Assembly: GCA_041660545.1 (NCBI GenBank)
Contig: JBAZWE010000017.1
Coordinates: 1-29,381, forward strand
DNA from: JBAZWE01 sp041660545
Lineage (GTDB): Bacteria; Actinomycetota; Thermoleophilia; BMS3ABIN01
Reading direction: 5' to 3'
DNA length: 29,381 nucleotides
The position numbers were made by a program, and so were the translations under genes. The notes under the pieces are model-generated. The model did not search any database. It saw only the letters and a list, made by a program, of their open reading frames with translations, and was not told where the DNA came from. Below are positions 7,841-14,818 of the stretch, piece by piece; position 1 is the stretch's first letter; every line of letters begins with the position of its first letter.

Positions 7841-8077
7841 TTAGTCTCCCGTGTCATCTTTCTCTTCATGAGCCTTGTCTTCCTCGAATACATGACGGAA
7901 ACATTCGCTCGCACCTGGACACCACTCAATACATGACGCCACCTCCCGGCGCACGGATATGCCGCAACCAGGACATTTTGCCTTAGAGTCTCCTGTAAAC
8001 AGCTCTACTTCTTCCCCACACTTAGGGCAATTAACCGTGGTTATGGTCACGTCACTGCCTGGACAATTGGTTGGCAT
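7841..8077 (-). CDS. Small cysteine-rich zinc-ribbon-like protein
   Basis: This 78-aa protein has eight cysteines: C5; C17 and C20 (C-P-K-C); C35 and C38 (C-P-G-C); then C49, C53 and C59 in the segment S-C-I-E-W-C-P-G-A-S-E-C. The two CxxC pairs form a classic zinc-ribbon or rubredoxin-like knuckle. The second three-cysteine cluster resembles a motif I associate with small proteins of anaerobes, sometimes beside HD-domain phosphohydrolase genes; that is memory, not a search. The tail is acidic and His-rich. The ATG has a GAGGAG ribosome site. It is a monocistronic unit with its own terminator, divergent from the lipoprotein at 8213. The metal (Zn or Fe) and the role are unknown. Confidence 0.85.
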   Translation of the reverse strand: MPTNCPGSDVTITTVNCPKCGEEVELFTGDSKAKCPGCGISVRREVASCIEWCPGASECFRHVFEEDKAHEEKDDTGD

Positions 8078-8212
8078 CGCTTCTCCTCTACTGCTTTCAC
8101 ATCGATCTGAGATTACATTAAAAATATTCCCTGTTTAACAACGACCAAACCGCAATACCCGTCCTGAAGTGGTATAAAGTGATGCAAATCATAAAATGGA
8201 GGTACGGGTTAC

Positions 8213-9187
8213 ATGATCAGGCGCAGATCACTGACGATGGTGTTTAACGCTTTCATGCTATTTTGTCTAATTTTGGTGGCGGGTTGCACCGATCAGCCGC
8301 CTGATACTTCCGCTCCCGAGCGAGTCGAGATCGACCGCCGCGGCGACTGGCAGAAAGCACTTCTTTATATAGCTGATGAGAACGGCCCTATTGAAGGCTG
8401 GGGCAGTATTCGCGTTTATGACAACGTCAGCGGCTATGTAGAGAAAACTGTTGAACAGACCACTGCCGCGGCGCCCAGCGACATGTTCATAACGCCCGAC
8501 GGAGGCTCCATGTATGTGGCCAGCGGTGCGAACGGCGTCATTGAAAAGTTCCGCTGGGACGGGAATAACTGGATAGATAGCGGTGTGACTATCGAAACGC
8601 CTGCATCAGGCCTTTCGATGCTGGTTTCCGGACCGGATGGCAGACTTTATAGCGCCGGCAAGACGCCGGTAGACGGAATCGGCACCGTATATGTGTTAGA
8701 CCCCGCAAATGACAAATCGCCGGACTCAGCCGTTGCATTCCCTGAACTTGCCGTGGTGACCGGTATCGCCTGGTCGCCGGACGGATCGCAGGCCTATATT
8801 TCAGGAAAGGGAACCGGCGGTTCCCGGCTCATTGTAGCCAAATGGCCCTCGAGCGTGGTCACGAACACTGTTCCTCTACCGGTTCAGGAGATTCATGAGG
8901 CAGTATTATCTCCCGACGGACGAACTGTCTATATCCTCGCCCGGGGTGAAATCATTAAGATAGACACGTCAAACCTATCCATTGCCGGCACGTACAAACC
9001 GACCCAGGAGCCGGATGAAGATTATTATGATGCCGCGTTCAGCGAAGATGGAAAATTCATGTTCGTAACCGGTTTCTCTCCCGGAAAAGACGGGACCCTT
9101 TACGTAATCGACCTCAGCTCCAGTGCACTAGTTCATACCGTCAAACATGTCGCTGTAAAAGCGGGCGGGATTCAGCGAGCGGATTAG
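8213..9187 (+). CDS. Beta-propeller lipoprotein (YVTN/WD40-like repeats)
   Basis: This 324-aa exported lipoprotein has a basic N-terminus, a hydrophobic core and a lipobox ending A-G-C. Repeats about 40-50 residues long carry the signature of YVTN-type propeller blades: M-F-I-T-P-D-G-G-S-M-Y-V-A-S-G, A-W-S-P-D-G-S-Q-A-Y-I-S, V-L-S-P-D-G-R-T-V-Y-I and A-F-S-E-D-G-K-F-M-F-V-T. These point to a six- or seven-bladed propeller outside the membrane, probably for binding rather than catalysis. GGAGG lies 11 nt before the ATG; a second in-frame ATG (8237) would shorten the signal peptide. It stands alone, divergent from the Cys-rich small protein gene. Ligand unknown. Confidence 0.85.
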   Translation: MIRRRSLTMVFNAFMLFCLILVAGCTDQPPDTSAPERVEIDRRGDWQKALLYIADENGPIEGWGSIRVYDNVSGYVEKTVEQTTAAAPSDMFITPDGGSMYVASGANGVIEKFRWDGNNWIDSGVTIETPASGLSMLVSGPDGRLYSAGKTPVDGIGTVYVLDPANDKSPDSAVAFPELAVVTGIAWSPDGSQAYISGKGTGGSRLIVAKWPSSVVTNTVPLPVQEIHEAVLSPDGRTVYILARGEIIKIDTSNLSIAGTYKPTQEPDEDYYDAAFSEDGKFMFVTGFSPGKDGTLYVIDLSSSALVHTVKHVAVKAGGIQRAD

Positions 9188-9357
9188 AAAGAAAACTTGT
9201 CGGCAATCCGGCAACCGTCATCCATCCTCATCATTTTCATCTCCCTATGGCAATCCCCATTTTAAAGGGATAAAATTCCTTTTCTGACGGGTTTTTTCCA
9301 ACTTTACGGACATCGCCCCGGAACACTAATATTTTTCAACCAAAGGAGTTGTTTCTT

Positions 9358-11436
9358 ATGCCCGCTGTAGACCCTGCAAAAATAAGAAACGTAGCTGTAA
9401 TCGGCCACCGTGGAACCGGCAAGACCTGCCTCACCGAAGCTATCCTTTTCAAATCCGGCGCAGTGAATCGACTGGGCACTATCGATCAGGGTACCACGGT
9501 GGCTGACTGGGATGAGGATGAAAAGAGACGTCAACACTCGATATCAGGCACACTGTGTCACTTCACCTGGAGAGACCGCAACATTAACCTTTTTGATACG
9601 CCAGGAGACCCAAGTTTCCATGCTGACACCATTGCCTCCCTCCATGTAGTTGAAGGCGCCATAGTCGCGGTAAACGCCACCAATGGAGTCGAGGTCCAGC
9701 ACGAACGCCTTTGGAAAAACTGTGAGGACAACGATGTCAGCAGACTGATTTTTGTGAACATGATGGACCGTGAACGTGCGGATTTTTTCGCTGCGGTCGA
9801 GCAACTGCAGGAAAGTTTTGGACAGGGTGCGGTCGCCGCACAGCTACCTATCGGCGCGGAAGACAGCTTCACTGGAATAATAGATCTATTAACCCAGAAG
9901 GCCTACCGTTACGTAGATGGTAAGGCCAGTGATACGGAGATACCAGCCGAAATGGCCGATCAGGTTGAGGAATACCGTGACAAACTCATGGATGCGGTAG
10001 CCGAGAACGACGACGACGTTATGGAGAAATACCTTGAGGGTCAGGACATCAGTAATGAAGAACTTTTTTCCGCACTCAAGGCTGGCGTCGCGGCCGGTAC
10101 GGTCTTTCCGGTGGGTGCCGGGAGCGCGACAAAGACGATTGGCATCGATTTATTGATGAACCTGATCGTCGATGCTATCCCTTCACCAGCGAAACATGGA
10201 GATACAAAGGCAATCGACAGCTCCACTGGCGAAGAGATAATGCTCGAGTGCAAATCCGATGGTCCGCTGGCTGCCTTTGTCGCAAAGACAATGGCCGACC
10301 CATTCAGCGGCCGAATAAATATATTCCGGGTATATTCCGGCGAGCTCAAAAGCGACAGCAACATCTATAATCCGGTAAGCAAGACCAAGGAACATATTGG
10401 CAAACTCCTGCGCTTACAGGGGAAGGATAATAGTCCACTGGATGTAGTAGGACCGGGTGATATCGGCGCTGTCGCCAAACTCAAGGCGACAAACACGGGA
10501 GATTCACTATGCGCCGAAGGCGGATCCATCACCTTCGCGCCCATGGATTTTCCTAATCCCGTTATGTCGTTTGCCGTGGAGCCCAAGAACAAGGGCGATG
10601 AGGAAAAAATCGGCACATCTCTCAAACGCCTCCAGGAAGAAGATCCCACCCTGGTCGTCAAACGCGACTCACAGACCAACGAGCTCATCATCTCAGGCTT
10701 AAGCCAGATACATGTAGAGGTTGTAGTCGAGCGCATGAAACGCCGTTTTGGCGTAGAAGTCGAACTCAAGCCACCACGCGTCCCCTACTTAGAGACAATA
10801 CGCAATAGTTCTAAAGCGCAGGGAAAGTACAAGAAACAGACTGGTGGCCGTGGCCAATATGGTGACTGCTGGCTCGAGGTAGAGCCTCTCACCAGCGGTG
10901 AGGGCTTCGAATTCGTCGACAAGGTAGTCGGCGGCGTGATACCGCGCGGCTTTATTCCTGCGGTTGAAAAAGGTGTTATCGAGGCGATGAAAGAGGGTGA
11001 ACTTTCCGGGAGTCCGCTGGTCGATATCAGGGTGAAGGTCTATGACGGCTCACATCATCCGGTGGATTCGTCTGAGATGGCCTTCAAGATAGCCGCTTCC
11101 ATGGGTTTAAAAAAAGCCGTCGCCAACGCCACCCCGGTAATTCTGGAGCCGATCATGTCAGTTCATATAACCGTACCCGAGGATAATGTTGGCGATGTCA
11201 TCGGTGACATGAACTCACGCCGTGGAAAGGTACTGGGTATGGAACCCAAAGCCAAGATGAGCCAGATCAACTCGGAGGTGCCTCTGGCGGAAATGCTCAC
11301 ATATGCACCAGACCTGCGTTCCATGACAGGTGGTCGCGGCGATTACACGATGGATTTTCTCCATTACATGGAGGTCCCCGCACATCTGGCACAGAAAATT
11401 GTCGACCAGGTCCATGCGGAAAAGGAAGCGCATTAA
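9358..11436 (+). CDS. Elongation factor G-like GTPase paralogue (EF-G2 type) with altered G motifs
   Basis: This 692-aa protein has the five-domain EF-G layout: G domain (1 to about 270), domain II, III, IV (with V-G-G-V-I-P-R-G-F-I-P) and V. The P-loop is G-H-R-G-T-G-K-T (16-23), unlike the G-H-I-D-H-G-K-T of housekeeping EF-G. The G3 motif is D-T-P-G-D (80-84), so the catalytic His is Asp84. The G4 motif, normally N-K-x-D, is N-M-M-D (134-137), losing the lysine that packs on guanine. It is therefore more likely an EF-G2-like factor than the main translocase; mycobacterial EF-G2 is reported to lack ribosome-dependent GTPase activity. ATG 9358 sits 9 nt after AAGGAG; the TTG at 9349 is too close to that site. 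No rps12, rps7 or tuf neighbours are present. Confidence 0.92.
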   Translation: MPAVDPAKIRNVAVIGHRGTGKTCLTEAILFKSGAVNRLGTIDQGTTVADWDEDEKRRQHSISGTLCHFTWRDRNINLFDTPGDPSFHADTIASLHVVEGAIVAVNATNGVEVQHERLWKNCEDNDVSRLIFVNMMDRERADFFAAVEQLQESFGQGAVAAQLPIGAEDSFTGIIDLLTQKAYRYVDGKASDTEIPAEMADQVEEYRDKLMDAVAENDDDVMEKYLEGQDISNEELFSALKAGVAAGTVFPVGAGSATKTIGIDLLMNLIVDAIPSPAKHGDTKAIDSSTGEEIMLECKSDGPLAAFVAKTMADPFSGRINIFRVYSGELKSDSNIYNPVSKTKEHIGKLLRLQGKDNSPLDVVGPGDIGAVAKLKATNTGDSLCAEGGSITFAPMDFPNPVMSFAVEPKNKGDEEKIGTSLKRLQEEDPTLVVKRDSQTNELIISGLSQIHVEVVVERMKRRFGVEVELKPPRVPYLETIRNSSKAQGKYKKQTGGRGQYGDCWLEVEPLTSGEGFEFVDKVVGGVIPRGFIPAVEKGVIEAMKEGELSGSPLVDIRVKVYDGSHHPVDSSEMAFKIAASMGLKKAVANATPVILEPIMSVHITVPEDNVGDVIGDMNSRRGKVLGMEPKAKMSQINSEVPLAEMLTYAPDLRSMTGGRGDYTMDFLHYMEVPAHLAQKIVDQVHAEKEAH

Positions 11437-11510
11437 ACAATCTGAAGCATGAGATCCGCAAAAAAAGCCGTGTGACACATCCTGGCCTATTCAAAGCGAT
11501 AAAAGCATAG

Positions 11511-11552
11511 TACAATAGTCATGCATTAATTTAAAAACAGTCGGAAGGAGGT
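11511..11552 (+). promoter_or_regulatory. Candidate promoter and very strong ribosome site of the 39-aa peptide gene
   Basis: A good -10 hexamer TACAAT (11511-11516) has only weak -35 candidates upstream (TTCAAA at 11490, 15-bp spacer). AAGGAGGTG (11545-11552 and one base beyond) is complementary to the 16S rRNA 3' end and lies about 11 nt before the ATG. The peptide thus seems to have its own expression signals. Confidence 0.55.
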
Positions 11553-11563
11553 GGCAGGATAAT

Positions 11564-11683
11564 ATGAAGACAAGTTATGAAAAGCCTGTTCTCACAAAGG
11601 TTGACAACATAAAGAATATAACTTTTAATTGCGTGGATTTTACCTGCAGCGTCATTGTGCCGCCTCCTCCACCGCCAGACTGA
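11564..11683 (+). CDS. 39-aa peptide with YxxPxL-type leader, two Cys and a proline-run C-terminus
   Basis: This is a very short gene that is well defined by its surroundings: near-perfect ribosome site, ATG, 39 codons, TGA, then an intrinsic terminator 26 nt later. The N-terminal half is charged and contains Y-E-K-P-V-L at 5-10 with a Thr ten residues on (T20). This resembles the YxxPxL leader recognised by RiPP recognition elements, as in lasso-peptide precursors. The second half has two cysteines (C23, C28) in N-C-V-D-F-T-C-S, a short hydrophobic run, six consecutive prolines and a final Asp. No cyclase, leader peptidase, radical-SAM enzyme or transporter lies beside it. It could be an orphan modified-peptide precursor, a small metal- or disulfide-bound peptide, or a ribosome-arresting peptide. 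Function not known. Confidence 0.75.
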   Translation: MKTSYEKPVLTKVDNIKNITFNCVDFTCSVIVPPPPPPD

Positions 11684-11703
11684 TAAAAATATCTGCTGAA
11701 TTT

Positions 11704-11735
11704 AAAAAGCGGCCGATTTCTCGGCCGCTTTTTTT
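11704..11735. terminator. Bidirectional intrinsic terminator (peptide gene + / Nfu gene -)
   Basis: AGCGGCCGA (11708-11716) pairs with TCGGCCGCT (11721-11729) around a TTTC loop. It has seven T on the right and five A on the left, so it terminates both the peptide gene (+) and the Nfu gene (-). Confidence 0.92.
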
Positions 11736-11774
11736 ATCGATACAGGTTGGATGCGAAACGCTATAACAGCGGTT

Positions 11775-11999
11775 CTAGATAGCTTCCACCGTCTCTACCT
11801 CTGGAACTTCCTGACGAAGTCTCTGCTCAACACCCATCTTGAGTGTCATCTGGGACATCGGACAACTACCGCAAGCTCCGGTGAGCCTTACGGTCACCTT
11901 GCCTTCGTCGGTTACATCTACAAGCTCAAGGTCGCCCCCATCTGCCTGCAGGGCGGGCCTGATCTTATCCAAAGCCTGTTCTACTCTATCTCGCAGCAT
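11775..11999 (-). CDS. Nfu/NifU C-terminal-type Fe-S scaffold protein
   Basis: This 74-aa stand-alone Nfu domain binds a [4Fe-4S] cluster between two subunits and passes it to apoproteins. The signature is intact: L-Q-A-D-G-G-D at about 17-23 and G-A-C-G-S-C-P at 41-47 with the CxxC ligands C43 and C46. Length is typical of small actinobacterial and firmicute Nfu proteins without the IscU-like N-terminal domain. The ATG has an ideal AAGGAGGTGA site. It is monocistronic, ending at the bidirectional terminator. No suf or isc genes are seen nearby. Confidence 0.95.
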   Translation of the reverse strand: MLRDRVEQALDKIRPALQADGGDLELVDVTDEGKVTVRLTGACGSCPMSQMTLKMGVEQRLRQEVPEVETVEAI

Positions 12000-12163
12000 A
12001 GTTCACCTCCTTATAAAAGGACGCTCTTATTGCATCCCGGAACATTATGCCAGAAACCAATCAAGCATCCATAATAATGGTTCCCTTATTCCACCGACGT
12101 TAACAACATTGGCACGGGCGATACGCTGGATCTGTTTGATTTCCATCCGACGCGGTTGTTAGG

Positions 12164-14818
12164 ATGCTGCTGATGCAATCTGCCCGATGGCATACCAATC
12201 CTCTCCCTTATGACTCCGTCAGAAAGCTTACACAAGGCCTGGGCGTCAGTGAGATTATGGCTACAGTGCTGGCCCGCCGCGGATATAATGAACCTGAGAC
12301 CGCCAGCCGTTTTCTTTCTCCCATGGGCGAGCTCTACGATCCCTGTCTCTTTCCTGAAATGGACAGAATATGCGCCGTTATCAGAGCAGCTATAGCTTCG
12401 GACAAAAAGATCTGCGTGCATGGCGACTATGATGTAGATGGCATCACCTCAACGGCGTTGCTTGTAACCGTGCTTGAAGATATGGGAGCAGCTGTTAGCT
12501 TCCACCTTCCCAATCGCTTCAGTGAAGGTTATGGCATAGCGACAGCCACAGTAGAAAAGATCGCAGCAGATGGTTGTGAACTCCTTATCACGGTAGATTG
12601 TGGTATCAACGCCAGAGAGCAGCTCGCACGAGCCACAGAGCTGGGGATCGAATCAATAGTCATCGACCATCATCTTCCCATAGAAGAAAAAATTCCGGCC
12701 GCGCTGATCGTCTCTCCCCTGCTATGTGATTATCCTTTTAAGGAACTTGCGGGCGTCGGCCTTGCTTTTAAGGTGGCTCAAGGGCTGCTGGCCGGACCTG
12801 GCCCCACTGATCGGGATGACAGCCTGCCCCCGTCCCTGCAGAAGCTAATGGATCTGGTGGCACTCGGCACGATAGCCGATTGTGTGCCATTGCTGGATGA
12901 AAATCGCAACCTCGTCAAGCGTGGCCTCGTCCAGCTTGCAAGGACCCACAGACCCGGTCTAATCCATTTGATGCGGGTGGGACAGGTCGAACCATCCCGC
13001 ATCAACGCCGGTATGGTAGCCTTCCGGCTTGCGCCCAGGATCAATGCCGCAGGCCGCATGGAAGATCCGGTACCGGCACTGGAGTTGCTTCTTACAGATA
13101 GTGAGCAGGAAGCGGAAAGACTTGCTGGAGAACTCGATTCTTACAACCGTGAGCGCCAGCGTATTGAAAACAAGATCGNNNNNNNNNNAATGATCAACGG
13201 ATGGCCCGAGCCGCGGAAAGCACAACGCGGTTATGTGCTCAGCGCACAGGGCTGGCATGAGGGAGTGATCGGGATTGTGGCCTCCAGGCTCGTCGAGTTC
13301 CACAACCGTCCGGTCATAATTATTGCCGAAGATGAGGATCAGAGGCTTGGCAAGGGGTCCGGCCGAAGCGTATCCGGGGTCGATCTTCACCAACGATTGA
13401 TGAATACAGGTCATCTGCTGGAAAAATTCGGTGGCCACAGCGCCGCCTGCGGCCTCACGATAGATCTCGAGAATATTCAAGACTTCCAGAACGGTTTTGC
13501 AGAACAGGCCGACTCGGTTATGGCGGATAGAGAGCCTTACCAGGTTCGTCATGTCGACGCGCTGGTCTGCGGTCGTGAGATGACACTCGATCTGGCCGAC
13601 GAGCTATCCCGCATGGAACCCTTCGGGCTCGGTAATCCCTCTATTGAACTGCTGGCGACTGGAACCCGCATCAGCGCCGCCCGTGCTACCAGGGACGGCA
13701 GACACCTTCAGTGTCTGGTCGAAGCTGGTGGCGCAAGGTCGAGTGCCATCGGCTTCGGACAGGCCTATCTTCTTGAAAAGCTGAAACCCGCCGGTCAATG
13801 GGATGTCGCCTTCAGGCTGGAGCGTAACGAATTCAACGGCTCCGTCGCACCACAGCTCATCCTGCGCGAGATTTTCCCTGGAGCCGGACACAAGGGTATC
13901 CCCTCGGGTATGTGCGATTGCCACTGCGATTATGAGTGTCCGCAGCGCATGGCTGGAGATGACATATGGAAACTGCTCAGCGAAAAATATGTGTTTCCCG
14001 CAAACTGGAATCATGAGAGTGAAACGAGGCAGGATAACCTTGCGTCGCTCAAAAAACAATTGGAAGGCAGGCTGATAGACCGGCGCGGTCTGGGTGACAT
14101 ACCCGGTCAGGTGGCAAAAATAGTCTCGGGAGGCCAAAACGTCGTTTTGCTGGTATCGGACGTCGCCCGCAGACGCCACGTCTTATCTAAAGACCTGCCG
14201 CTGGCAAACTACACTATTGAGAACCTGTTACTCATGAGTTCCCGTTGTAATCAGGATGTAATAAAGGAAAGATCGCTTCTGGCTGCCGCGGCGGGGCAGA
14301 CTGTTTCCATGATGGACTTCACTACCGCCTCATTGAATCCGGATATTCTGGCTTGCCATGATCATCTTGTCTTTATTGACCCACCTCCAGGCAGGGCATC
14401 GTTTGTTTCCATGATCAATCAAGCCCCTGACGCGTGGATTCATTTATTCTATTGTGCCGATGAGGTACAATTTACAGGGAAAGTGCTTGAACACGAGTAC
14501 GATTTACGTGCTCCAATGACGAAGCTGTACAAGCACCTGAAAGCGGGAAAAACCTGGCCCCTCGATGAAACCACCGAAAGGCTTCTCCTCGCGGGCGGCA
14601 AGTATCTTCGCCAACCGATGCTGGTCGCAAGATGTTTGCGCGTACTTGAGGAGCTGGATTTGATTTCTATCGAGAAGAACTCGGGAAAGCCGATTTTGAC
14701 TTTGCTCGAATCAGGGAAGACCAGTCTTGAACGGTCTTCTACATATAACCAGGTGCAAGCCTTTTATGAGGGGTGTTTAAAATTCTTGAGCAAGTCGCTA
14801 AGCGAGAAGGTGACCTAG
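12164..14818 (+). CDS. recJ: Single-stranded-DNA 5'-3' exonuclease RecJ (with 10-N gap)
   Basis: This DHH-family, Mn2+-dependent 5'-3' ssDNA exonuclease acts in recombinational and mismatch repair. DHH motifs are clear: H-G-D-Y-D-V-D-G-I at about 86, V-D-C-G, V-I-D-H-H near 166-170, and the DHHA1 segment with G-W-H-E-G-V-I-G-I-V-A-S-R, followed by G-S-G-R-S-V-S-G and G-G-H-S-A-A-C-G. At about 884 aa it is long. The extra C-terminal region (about 580-880) resembles the RecJ C-terminal extension of Firmicutes, and includes a C-D-C-H-C-D-Y-E-C cluster (584-592) that could bind metal. Ten N (13179-13188) fall between the DHH and DHHA1 parts, in frame as drawn. The ribosome site before ATG 12164 is weak; ATG 12173 is an alternative. 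The 3' end overlaps rel by 46 bp. Confidence 0.95.
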   Translation: MLLMQSARWHTNPLPYDSVRKLTQGLGVSEIMATVLARRGYNEPETASRFLSPMGELYDPCLFPEMDRICAVIRAAIASDKKICVHGDYDVDGITSTALLVTVLEDMGAAVSFHLPNRFSEGYGIATATVEKIAADGCELLITVDCGINAREQLARATELGIESIVIDHHLPIEEKIPAALIVSPLLCDYPFKELAGVGLAFKVAQGLLAGPGPTDRDDSLPPSLQKLMDLVALGTIADCVPLLDENRNLVKRGLVQLARTHRPGLIHLMRVGQVEPSRINAGMVAFRLAPRINAAGRMEDPVPALELLLTDSEQEAERLAGELDSYNRERQRIENKIXXXXMINGWPEPRKAQRGYVLSAQGWHEGVIGIVASRLVEFHNRPVIIIAEDEDQRLGKGSGRSVSGVDLHQRLMNTGHLLEKFGGHSAACGLTIDLENIQDFQNGFAEQADSVMADREPYQVRHVDALVCGREMTLDLADELSRMEPFGLGNPSIELLATGTRISAARATRDGRHLQCLVEAGGARSSAIGFGQAYLLEKLKPAGQWDVAFRLERNEFNGSVAPQLILREIFPGAGHKGIPSGMCDCHCDYECPQRMAGDDIWKLLSEKYVFPANWNHESETRQDNLASLKKQLEGRLIDRRGLGDIPGQVAKIVSGGQNVVLLVSDVARRRHVLSKDLPLANYTIENLLLMSSRCNQDVIKERSLLAAAAGQTVSMMDFTTASLNPDILACHDHLVFIDPPPGRASFVSMINQAPDAWIHLFYCADEVQFTGKVLEHEYDLRAPMTKLYKHLKAGKTWPLDETTERLLLAGGKYLRQPMLVARCLRVLEELDLISIEKNSGKPILTLLESGKTSLERSSTYNQVQAFYEGCLKFLSKSLSEKVT
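13179..13188. other. Assembly gap (10 N) inside recJ
   Basis: Ten placeholder N. Unlike the first gap, the flanks show no duplicated end. Simply closing it gives an in-frame TGA, so a few codons are probably truly missing. Reading frame on both sides is RecJ. Confidence 0.97.
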
